DNA from: Pseudomonadota bacterium
GTDB taxonomy: Bacteria; Pseudomonadota; Alphaproteobacteria; Rhizobiales; Xanthobacteraceae
Reading direction: 5' to 3'
NCBI GenBank assembly: GCA_963205465.1
Contig: CAUJKG010000298.1
Location: 1-11,757, forward strand
DNA: 11,757 nt
In this document: positions 6,371 through 11,757 of the stretch, piece after piece
Position numbering within the stretch: position 1 is the first letter of the stretch
Layout of the letters: every line of letters begins with the position of its first letter
The notes under the pieces: model-generated
Databases searched by the model: none
Seen by the model: only the letters and a program-made list of their open reading frames with translations
What the model was told of the DNA's origin: nothing
Program-made: the position numbers and the translations under genes

Positions 6371-7936
6371 TTGCTGTCCGCGCTCGTTCATTTTTTCCGC
6401 CTCGCCCGCACCGGCTTCGTGTTCGCACGCGAAGGCGTGCTCGGACTCGTCGATCCGGTCATGCTGCCGCCGGCGGCTGCGCCCTTCGTGCGGATCGCGC
6501 GGCTCTTCGAGCGGCGGGATGCCGGCTCCAGCGCAACGAGGCTTGCAGCCGCGCTGACCAGGCTCGGTCCTTCTTATGTGAAGCTCGGCCAGTTTCTCGC
6601 GACGCGGCCCGACGTGGTCGGCGCGCAGATCTCGCGCGATCTCGAGGCGCTGCAAGACAAGATGCCCCCGTTCGAGCAGGTCACGGCGGAACGCATCGTC
6701 GCTGACGCGCTGGGGCGGCCCGTCTCCGCGCTCTATGCTTCGTTCGGACTGCCGGTCGCGGCGGCCTCGATCGCGCAGGTGCATCGCGCGGATTATGTCA
6801 AAGACGGCATCACGATCCCGGTCGCGGTCAAGGTATTGCGGCCCGGCATCGAAGGACGCTTCAAGCGGGATCTCGAAACCTTTTTCTTCGCCGCGCGCAC
6901 TGCCGAGGCGCGCGACCCCGAAGCGCGGCGCTTGCGGCTCGTCGCGACGGTCGAAACGCTGGCGCGCTCGGTGGCCATGGAAATGGATCTGCGCCTCGAA
7001 GCGGCGGCCCTTTCGGAACTTGCCGAAAACACCAAAGACGATCCCGATTTTCGCGTGCCGAAGGTCGAATGGGACCGCACCGCGCGCACGGTGCTGACGA
7101 CACAATGGATCGACGGCATTCCGCTCAACGACCGCGAGCGGCTACGCGCGGCCGGACACGATCTGGTCCGGCTCTCCCGCGTCATCATCCAGAGTTTTTT
7201 GCGGCAGGCAATTCGCGACGGTTTCTTCCATGCCGACATGCATCCGGGAAATCTCTTCGTCGATGCAGACGGCAATCTGGTCGCGGTCGATTGCGGCATC
7301 ATGGGCCGGCTCGGCCTCAAGGAACGACGCTTCCTCGCCGAGATTCTCTACGGCTTCATCACCAAGAACTGGTACCACACCGCGCGGATTCATTTCGAGG
7401 CCGGTTACGTGCCGGCGCATCACTCGATCGAAGACTTCGCGCAGGCAATTCGTGCCATCGGCGAGCCGATTCACGACCGGCCCGCGCATGAAATCTCGAT
7501 GGCGAAACTGCTGACGCTCTTGTTCGAGGTGACGTCGCTGTTCGACATGCGGACGAGACCCGAATTGCTGCTGTTGCAAAAGACCATGGTGGTGGTCGAA
7601 GGGGTCGCGCGTACGCTCGATCCGCATCTCGACATGTGGACCACCGCCGAGCCAGTGGTGCGCGAATGGATCGAGCGGCATCTGGGGCCGATCGGCCGGA
7701 TTCAGAATGCTGCCAGCGAGCTTTCCGGCATCGCGCGTCTCGTCTCCGAGGCGCCGCAACTCATGACCCGCGCAACGAGCGCCTTCGAGCGTTTCGACGA
7801 GCAGACCCGCGAGGGGCTCGTGCTCGCGCCGGAAACGGTCGATGCCATCGGCCGCGCTGAGGCGAAACACTGGCGCTGGGCGACACTCGCGCTCTGGGCG
7901 ATTGCCGGCATCCTGGCGATCTGGCTGTTTCGCTGA
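6371..7936 (+). CDS. ubiB: UbiB / ABC1-type atypical kinase, 2-polyprenylphenol hydroxylase accessory protein
   Basis: UbiB is a membrane-associated atypical kinase/ATPase needed for ubiquinone synthesis; it was formerly called a hydroxylase, but is now viewed as an accessory ATPase. The 521-residue protein carries the family hallmarks: KLGQ (71-74), the alanine-rich nucleotide loop VAAASIAQVHRA (129-140), the VAVK lysine (K154), the catalytic-loop-like HADMHPGNLF (287-296) and the metal-binding VDCGIMG (306-312). A hydrophobic, tryptophan-rich segment at about 500-520 (ATLALWAIAGILAIWLF) is a likely membrane anchor. The start is TTG at 6371, only 2 bp after the ubiE stop; GGAAGC in the end of ubiE is the likely ribosome-binding site, and no in-frame ATG lies near the expected N-terminus. 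The gene is probably translated with ubiE from one transcript. Confidence 0.94.
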   Translation: MLSALVHFFRLARTGFVFAREGVLGLVDPVMLPPAAAPFVRIARLFERRDAGSSATRLAAALTRLGPSYVKLGQFLATRPDVVGAQISRDLEALQDKMPPFEQVTAERIVADALGRPVSALYASFGLPVAAASIAQVHRADYVKDGITIPVAVKVLRPGIEGRFKRDLETFFFAARTAEARDPEARRLRLVATVETLARSVAMEMDLRLEAAALSELAENTKDDPDFRVPKVEWDRTARTVLTTQWIDGIPLNDRERLRAAGHDLVRLSRVIIQSFLRQAIRDGFFHADMHPGNLFVDADGNLVAVDCGIMGRLGLKERRFLAEILYGFITKNWYHTARIHFEAGYVPAHHSIEDFAQAIRAIGEPIHDRPAHEISMAKLLTLLFEVTSLFDMRTRPELLLLQKTMVVVEGVARTLDPHLDMWTTAEPVVREWIERHLGPIGRIQNAASELSGIARLVSEAPQLMTRATSAFERFDEQTREGLVLAPETVDAIGRAEAKHWRWATLALWAIAGILAIWLFR

Positions 7937-8019
7937 AAACTCCGCCGTTAACGCTGCTTCGATTGCCGATTGGCAGCGGGAAAATAGCATGTAATTATAC
8001 AGACAAGTTCTGATAATTG

Positions 8020-8040
8020 GACCCTGCCCGGCGCAGGGTC
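8020..8040 (+). promoter_or_regulatory. GC-rich hairpin before coaBC
   Basis: GACCCTGC (8020-8027), loop CCGGC, GCAGGGTC (8033-8040): a perfect 8-bp stem, 18 bases before the coaBC ATG. Downstream is TGGAG then TTTT (8046-8049), so the U-run is detached and the terminator is poor. A weak promoter-like pair, TTGGCA (7970-7975) and TTATAC (7995-8000), lies upstream with 19-bp spacing. The hairpin may therefore be either an inefficient ubiEB terminator or part of a coaBC leader. Confidence 0.45.
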
Positions 8041-8058
8041 TGGAGTTTTGCGTTCGTC

Positions 8059-9279
8059 ATGCCGTTGCAAGGCAAGAAAATCCTGCTCGTCATCGCCGGA
8101 GGAATCGCGGCCTATAAAAGCCTCGACCTGATCCGGCGTTTGCGCGAGCGCGGTGCCAAGGTGCGCGTGATCATGACGCGGGCCGCGCAGGAATTCATCA
8201 CGCCGCTCGCAGTCGGCGCGGTCACGGGCGAGCGGCCTTTCACGGAGCTCTTCGATCTCGCGGCCGAGTTCGACATCGGCCATATCCGGCTGGCGCGCGA
8301 GCCCGACCTGATTGCGGTTGCGCCCGCCACCGCCGACTTCATGGCGAAGCTCGTCCATGGCCGCGGCGACGACCTCGCCTCCACTGTATTGCTCGCGACC
8401 GATCGGCGGATTTTGCTGGCGCCCGCGATGAACCCCGCGATGTGGGCCAATCCCGCAACGCGCCGGAATGTCGAGCGCCTGCAAGCCGACGGCGTTACCT
8501 TTGCCGGACCGGATGCCGGAGAAATGGCCGAAAGCGGCGAGCGAGGTGTGGGGCGCATGAGCGAGCCGCTCGCGATCGTCGCGGCGATTGAAAAGAATCT
8601 CTTCGATCTGCCCGCGCGCGACGCGCTTGCCGGAAAAAAAATCGTCGTGACCTCAGGGCCGACGCGCGAACCGATCGATCCGGTGCGCTACATCTCCAAT
8701 CATTCCTCCGGCAAGCAGGGACATGCGCTCGCACGCATGGCGGCACAGGCCGGCGCCGAAGTCGTGCTCGTCTCCGGGCCGGTCAGCCTGCCCGATCCGT
8801 CAGGCGTGAAAACCATTCACGTCGAGACCGCCGCACAGATGCTGCACGCGACCGAAGGCGCGCTGCCGGCAGATGCGGCGATCTTCGCCGCGGCGGTTGC
8901 CGACTGGCGCGTCGCCAATGAGGCTTCGCAGAAAATGAAGAAGGCCGCCGGCAAGCTACCGACGCTATCCTTCGCCGAAAACCCTGACATCCTCGCCACC
9001 ATTTCGCGGCATTCGAATTTGCGGCCGCGGCTCGTCATCGGATTTGCCGCGGAGACGGAAAACCTGATCGAAAACGCTCGCGCCAAACTTCTCAAGAAAG
9101 GTTGCGACTGGATCGTCGCAAACGACGTCTCCACCGGCACTTCCACCTTTGGCGGCACGTCAAACGAGGTTCATATCGTTACCCAAGCGAGCGTCGATTC
9201 CTGGCCGATGCAGACCAAGGAGTCGGTAGCGGCGGGTCTGATTAAAAAAATCGCGGCAAGCCTCGGAGGCGCACGATGA
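8059..9279 (+). CDS. coaBC: Bifunctional phosphopantothenoylcysteine decarboxylase / phosphopantothenate-cysteine ligase
   Basis: CoaBC carries out two coenzyme A steps: CTP-dependent joining of 4'-phosphopantothenate and cysteine (CoaB, C-terminal half), then FMN-dependent decarboxylation to 4'-phosphopantetheine (CoaC, N-terminal half). The 406-residue protein shows CoaC motifs: AGGIAAYKSLDLIRRL at the start, the catalytic-type His (H75 in FDIGHIRLA) and PAMNPAMW (122-129). CoaB follows from about 192, with VTSGPTREPIDPVRYISNHS (197-216), AAAVADW (277-283), the KMKKAAGK segment and the NPDIL, GFAAET and VANDV blocks. Where E. coli has an ACGD cysteine in the CoaC flap, this protein has GEMAESGERGVGRM with no cysteine. 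ATG 8059 begins the conserved domain; a TTG at 8017 would extend it through the hairpin and is unlikely. Its stop overlaps the dut start (ATGA). Confidence 0.96.
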   Translation: MPLQGKKILLVIAGGIAAYKSLDLIRRLRERGAKVRVIMTRAAQEFITPLAVGAVTGERPFTELFDLAAEFDIGHIRLAREPDLIAVAPATADFMAKLVHGRGDDLASTVLLATDRRILLAPAMNPAMWANPATRRNVERLQADGVTFAGPDAGEMAESGERGVGRMSEPLAIVAAIEKNLFDLPARDALAGKKIVVTSGPTREPIDPVRYISNHSSGKQGHALARMAAQAGAEVVLVSGPVSLPDPSGVKTIHVETAAQMLHATEGALPADAAIFAAAVADWRVANEASQKMKKAAGKLPTLSFAENPDILATISRHSNLRPRLVIGFAAETENLIENARAKLLKKGCDWIVANDVSTGTSTFGGTSNEVHIVTQASVDSWPMQTKESVAAGLIKKIAASLGGAR

Positions 9280-9761
9280 GCGCAATTGCTTTCACGCGGC
9301 TCGAGCATGCGCGCGATCTTCCGCTTCCCGAATATGCGACCTCGGGTGCGGCCGGCATGGATCTCGTCGCCGCCGTTCCTGCGGAAATGCCGCTTCTCAT
9401 TCCGCCTCGGGGCCGCGCCGCCGTTCCGACCGGACTTGTGCTCGCGATCCCGCAGGGTTTCGAAGGCCAGGTGCGTCCGCGCTCAGGGCTTGCGCTCAAG
9501 AACGGCGTCACGGTGCTGAACGCCCCCGGCACGATCGATTCCGATTATCGCGGCGAAGTGAAGGTCATTCTTCTCAACACCAGCGACGAGACATTCGAGA
9601 TTTCCCGCGGCATGCGGATCGCGCAGCTCGTATTCGCCCGCGTCGAGCAGATGGCGTTGCAGGAAGTTTCCTCGCTCGACGACACCGCGCGCGGCAGCGG
9701 CGGCTTCGGCTCTACCGGGGTGCAGTCGTCACGCGAGAAGGCTTGGAACAAGAGTGCTTGA
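9276..9761 (+). CDS. dut: Deoxyuridine 5'-triphosphate nucleotidohydrolase (dUTPase)
   Basis: dUTPase hydrolyses dUTP to dUMP and pyrophosphate, keeping uracil out of DNA and supplying thymidylate synthesis. The 161-residue protein contains all five motifs of the homotrimeric family: I SGAAGMDLVAA (23-33), II RPRSGLALK (67-75), III NAPGTIDSDYRGEV (82-95) with the catalytic-water Asp, IV RGMRIAQLVF (111-120), and V RGSGGFGSTG (139-148), whose Phe stacks on uracil. The ATG overlaps the coaBC stop in an ATGA junction, with GGAGG at 9265-9269 as a strong ribosome-binding site. In E. coli too, dut lies next to coaBC (dfp), a conserved pairing. The last codons are part of an imperfect tandem repeat that runs into the next gene's leader. 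Confidence 0.97.
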   Translation: MSAIAFTRLEHARDLPLPEYATSGAAGMDLVAAVPAEMPLLIPPRGRAAVPTGLVLAIPQGFEGQVRPRSGLALKNGVTVLNAPGTIDSDYRGEVKVILLNTSDETFEISRGMRIAQLVFARVEQMALQEVSSLDDTARGSGGFGSTGVQSSREKAWNKSA

Positions 9762-9793
9762 GAACAGAGTGCTAGAGAAAGAGTGTTAGCGTT
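9751..9793 (+). repeat. Three imperfect 14-15 bp tandem repeats at the dut / Rrf2 junction
   Basis: AGAGTGCTTGAGAAC (9751-9765), AGAGTGCTAGAGAA (9766-9779) and AGAGTGTTAGCGTT (9780-9793) are adjacent copies of one unit. The first contains the dut stop TGA; the next two contain TAG; the third ends exactly before the regulator's ATG. The purine-rich GAGAAAGAG (9775-9783) spanning units two and three probably serves as the regulator's ribosome-binding site. It looks like a small local tandem duplication of the dut 3' end. Confidence 0.6.
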
Positions 9794-10234
9794 ATGGCCC
9801 GTCTCTCCGAAAAAAGCCTGCTTGCCGTCGCCGCCGTCGTCGATGTCGCGCTGCATTCGCGCGGCGCACCGGTCGCAGCCAAAGCTCTTGCCGAGCGGCA
9901 CGATCTGCCGCCGCGACACCTGGAGCCGGTGCTGCAGGCCCTCGTCCATGCAGGCATTCTGAAAGGCGTGCGCGGACCGCGCGGCGGATATGAACTCGCG
10001 CGCGAACGCCGCCGCATCTCGGTCGCGGAAATTTCGCAGGTCGCGGAAAATTCCGAACCCTCCGCCAAAGACAAAAAGCCCGCGGTGGTGACCAATGTCA
10101 TCGCGCCGGCGCTCTCAAAAGCGGAACATGCTTTCGAAATGGCCCTTGCGGAAATCACCATCGACGCCCTGTGCCGGGAAGCCGAACGCGCAGGCATCAA
10201 CGAAGCGCCGGCTTCTTCCGACTTCAACATTTAA
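9794..10234 (+). CDS. Rrf2-family transcriptional regulator without iron-sulfur cysteines (possibly CymR-like)
   Basis: This is a small DNA-binding regulator of the Rrf2 family. The 146-residue protein has an N-terminal winged helix: MARLSEKSLLAVAAVVDVAL, then the recognition region LPPRHLEPVLQALVHAGIL (38-56) and wing GVRGPRGGYELAR (58-70). It lacks the three clustered cysteines that bind Fe-S clusters in IscR- or RirA-type members; the region around 90-105 has none and the only cysteine is C127. In this it resembles CymR, the Rrf2 repressor of cysteine genes in Firmicutes. CymR forms a complex with CysK, and cysK is the next gene here, 89 bp downstream. Control of cysteine synthesis is therefore an attractive inference, but not shown by sequence. 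The gene follows dut after 32 bp and may share its transcript. Confidence 0.85.
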   Translation: MARLSEKSLLAVAAVVDVALHSRGAPVAAKALAERHDLPPRHLEPVLQALVHAGILKGVRGPRGGYELARERRRISVAEISQVAENSEPSAKDKKPAVVTNVIAPALSKAEHAFEMALAEITIDALCREAERAGINEAPASSDFNI

Positions 10235-10244
10235 TTTTTGTAAT

Positions 10245-10276
10245 TATTCTGCTTCATCGACTTGAAGCAGTGAATA
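10245..10276 (+). promoter_or_regulatory. Inverted repeat between the Rrf2 gene and cysK, candidate operator
   Basis: CTGCTTCA (10249-10256) and TGAAGCAG (10263-10270) are perfect 8-bp arms six bases apart. Allowing a two-base bulge, the symmetry extends outward through TATTC (10245-10249) and GAATA (10272-10276). It lies in an AT-rich stretch starting 10 bases after the regulator's stop and about 50 before the cysK ATG, a fitting place for an Rrf2-type operator. It has no T-run after it. Binding by the adjacent regulator is inference. Confidence 0.5.
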
Positions 10277-10283
10277 TGTTAGG

Positions 10284-10316
10284 CGCTCCGCACGAGGATG
10301 AATTTCGTGTGGAGCG
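10284..10316 (+). promoter_or_regulatory. mRNA stem burying the cysK ribosome-binding site
   Basis: CGCTCCGCACG (10284-10294) pairs over 11 positions (one G-U) with CGTGTGGAGCG (10306-10316) around an 11-base loop. The GGAG at 10311-10314, nine bases before the cysK ATG, is within the 3' arm, so folding would hide it from the ribosome. The loop contains AGGATG, a possible short overlapping start in another frame. This is a candidate for translational control; stability was not computed. Confidence 0.5.
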
Positions 10317-10323
10317 AAAGCGC

Positions 10324-11274
10324 ATGTCGAAGCCCGGCCGCGGAAAAATTTTCAATTCGATCACCGAAACCGTCGGCGATACGCCGCTCGTGCGCCTGAA
10401 ACGGCTGCCGGAGTCGCGCGGCGTCAAGGCAAACATTCTCGCCAAGCTCGAATTCTTCAATCCGATCGCTTCGGTCAAGGACCGCATCGGCGTCTCCATG
10501 ATCGATGCGATGGAAAAAGCCGGCGTGCTGAACAAAGACACCGTGCTGGTCGAACCGACTTCGGGCAACACCGGCATTGCGCTTGCCTTTGTCGCGGCGG
10601 CGCGCGGCTATCGGCTCATTCTGGTGATGCCGGAATCGATGTCGCTGGAGCGGCGCAAGATGCTTTCGCTACTCGGCGCCGAACTCGTGCTGACCGAAGC
10701 CGCGCAGGGCATGCGCGGCGCGGTCGGAAAAGCCGAGGAAATCATCGCGCAACTCAAGAACGCGGTGATGCCACAACAATTCCGCAACCTTGCCAATCCG
10801 GCGATCCACCGCGAGACGACGGCGGAGGAAATCTGGAACGACACCGGTGGCGACATCGATGCCTTTGTTGCCGGTGTCGGCACGGGCGGCACCATCACGG
10901 GCGTCGGCCAGGCCCTCAAACCCCGCAAGAAGTCGCTGAAGATCATCGCGGTGGAACCCGAAGACAGCCCGGTGCTTTCCGGCGGCCAGCCTGGTCCGCA
11001 TAAAATCCAGGGTATCGGGGCGGGTTTCATCCCGGAGGTGCTCGACCGCAGCGTGATCGACGAGGTCGTGACGGTCGGCAACCAGACCGCTTTCGAGACC
11101 GCACGTGCGCTTGCCCGGCTCGAGGGCATTCCGGGCGGCATCTCTTCGGGTGCCGCGGTTGCTGCAGCGCTCGAGGTCGGCGCGCGGCCCGACTTTGCCG
11201 GCAAGAATATCGTCGTGATCGTGCCGAGCTTTGCCGAGCGCTATCTCTCGACCGCGCTTTTCGAAGGTCTCTGA
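10324..11274 (+). CDS. cysK: Cysteine synthase A (O-acetylserine sulfhydrylase)
   Basis: CysK is the PLP enzyme that makes L-cysteine from O-acetylserine and sulfide. The 316-residue protein has the PLP lysine K52 in IASVKDRIG, the substrate loop PTSGNTGI (78-85), the QFRNLANPAIHRETTAEEIW block (152-171), the phosphate-binding VGTGGTITG (185-193) and the GGISSGAA segment (271-278) with the serine that contacts the pyridine nitrogen. Near the C-terminus it has SFAERYLST where many CysK have SGERYLST. I chose ATG 10324 because GGAG lies nine bases upstream and homology begins soon after. An in-frame ATG at 10276 would add 16 residues and place the leader hairpin inside the coding region, and the frame is open from 10171. 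It follows the Rrf2 gene, and neighbouring coaBC uses its product cysteine. Confidence 0.95.
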   Translation: MSKPGRGKIFNSITETVGDTPLVRLKRLPESRGVKANILAKLEFFNPIASVKDRIGVSMIDAMEKAGVLNKDTVLVEPTSGNTGIALAFVAAARGYRLILVMPESMSLERRKMLSLLGAELVLTEAAQGMRGAVGKAEEIIAQLKNAVMPQQFRNLANPAIHRETTAEEIWNDTGGDIDAFVAGVGTGGTITGVGQALKPRKKSLKIIAVEPEDSPVLSGGQPGPHKIQGIGAGFIPEVLDRSVIDEVVTVGNQTAFETARALARLEGIPGGISSGAAVAAALEVGARPDFAGKNIVVIVPSFAERYLSTALFEGL

Positions 11275-11287
11275 GACCTTCGCAAAA
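11258..11287 (+). promoter_or_regulatory. Hairpin spanning the cysK stop codon
   Basis: CGAAGGTCT (11262-11270) and AGACCTTCG (11274-11282) form a perfect 9-bp stem with a CTG loop, so the TGA stop (11272-11274) sits at the loop. TTTT (11258-11261) and AAAA (11284-11287) can extend it past a one-base bulge. No T-run follows on either strand, so it is not a standard terminator. It may protect the mRNA 3' end or act with the next hairpin as a non-canonical terminator. Confidence 0.4.
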
Positions 11288-11295
11288 CCGCTTCT

Positions 11296-11336
11296 GCCCC
11301 GAGTCCTTCGGAGGGTAGAGTGGCCTGATTCGGGGC
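11296..11336 (+). promoter_or_regulatory. Long-armed hairpin between cysK and the kinase-like gene
   Basis: GCCCCGA (11296-11302) and TCGGGGC (11330-11336) are complementary and can be extended two pairs inward with one G-U; TCC-TTC-GGA forms a small inner hairpin. No poly-T follows. The remaining intergenic DNA to 11409 shows no strong promoter to my eye. It could be a weak transcription end for cysK or a leader element of the next gene. Confidence 0.3.
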
Positions 11337-11409
11337 CGCGGCGGCCACGAACCTTGGGTTCTCCGCGTTCTCGCGAGGGCCCGAGCGGAAGAGGGCAATC
11401 ATCGCAGCC

Positions 11410-11757
11410 ATGCCGGAAGCGGCGAAGACCGGCACATCGCGCGCAGGAAAAAATCTCCTGCAAGCGAACGGGCAAAAACAGCGCGTAGCCATTGCCGGGC
11501 TCACGCTCACCCTTTCGCTCGCGTCCGTGCCGCCGGCTTTCGCGCAAGCAAACCTGATCGATCGCGCGATTGCGTTCAGCCAGGCGTTGACCCGGCAGGA
11601 AATCACCTCGCTCGCGCTGACGCTCGGTATCCTTCTGTTTGCCGTCGTCACCGCGATTGCGCTCCTGCGATCACGCACGCGCGCCGCGATCGAGCGTGCA
11701 GAGGCAAAAAAAGAGATCGCCCGGCTCCGCGCGGAAGCCGATCGCATGACGGCGTTG
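11410..11757 (+). CDS. N-terminus of a membrane-anchored, probably PAS-type sensor histidine kinase (partial)
   Basis: The frame from ATG 11410 stays open to the window end: 116 residues, C-terminus missing. A basic start (MPEAAKTGTSRAGKNLL) is followed by a hydrophobic stretch (26-42) ending in PPAFAQA, which could be a signal peptide with cleavage after AFA. A second membrane segment follows at about 67-86 (LALTLGILLFAVVTAIALL), then a charged, heptad-like coiled-coil (88-116: RTRAAIERAEAKKEIARLRAEAD). Topology and position after the ubiEB-coaBC-dut-cysK block match, from memory, alphaproteobacterial PAS-domain histidine kinases related to the cell-cycle regulator DivL, but no PAS or kinase residue is inside the window. 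The ribosome-binding site is weak (GAGGG, 14 bases upstream). It could be another type of membrane sensor. Confidence 0.6.
   Translation, partial: MPEAAKTGTSRAGKNLLQANGQKQRVAIAGLTLTLSLASVPPAFAQANLIDRAIAFSQALTRQEITSLALTLGILLFAVVTAIALLRSRTRAAIERAEAKKEIARLRAEADRMTAL

Noticed and set aside
6227..7105. Minus-strand open frames opposite ubiE and ubiB (also 5778-6428)
   Set aside because: They overlap two conserved genes, have no good ribosome-binding site that I can see and look like codon-complement artefacts.
7142..7990. Minus-strand open frame opposite the ubiB 3' half
   Set aside because: Antisense shadow of a conserved gene; composition is rich in Arg, His and Asp without family motifs.
10171..10323. 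N-terminal extension of cysK into the Rrf2 gene
   Set aside because: It overlaps the regulator in another frame and adds no conserved residues; only the shorter alternative at 10276 is worth keeping in mind.

Overview
This window reads as a chromosomal segment of a high-GC alphaproteobacterium, most likely a Hyphomicrobiales (Rhizobiales) member near the Bradyrhizobium/Rhodopseudomonas group. This is inferred from gene order and protein style, not from a database search. The genes are mainly core housekeeping genes. I see no mobile element, tRNA, rRNA or CRISPR array.

Minus-strand half, 1 to about 5516, read right to left: mutM (formamidopyrimidine-DNA glycosylase), an enoyl-CoA hydratase, rpsT (ribosomal protein S20), dnaA (replication initiator) and dnaN (sliding clamp, cut by the window start). 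mutM and the hydratase are 53 bp apart and probably co-transcribed. rpsT has its own promoter of good sigma-70 quality and a clear intrinsic terminator. About 900 bp without a convincing gene separate rpsT from dnaA. A perfect 14-bp palindrome sits inside a candidate dnaA promoter. A 9-bp hairpin lies directly in front of the dnaN start.

Plus-strand half, from about 5610 to the end: ubiE and ubiB (ubiquinone synthesis, 2 bp apart), then coaBC, dut, an Rrf2-family regulator and cysK (coaBC and dut overlap by 4 bp), and finally the first 116 codons of a membrane-anchored protein that looks like the N-terminus of a PAS-type sensor histidine kinase. mutM and ubiE are divergent.

The window joins replication (dnaA, dnaN), DNA and nucleotide-pool hygiene (mutM, dut), cofactor synthesis (ubiE, ubiB, coaBC) and cysteine synthesis (cysK). 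CoaBC consumes cysteine, and the CysK next to it makes cysteine.

I did not find a plainly new gene system. The most interesting signals are regulatory: (1) the Rrf2-cysK junction, which holds an inverted repeat and a separate 11-bp stem that buries the cysK ribosome-binding site; (2) the palindrome in the candidate dnaA promoter; (3) the dnaN leader hairpin; and (4) a CoaC domain lacking the cysteine expected from the E. coli enzyme.
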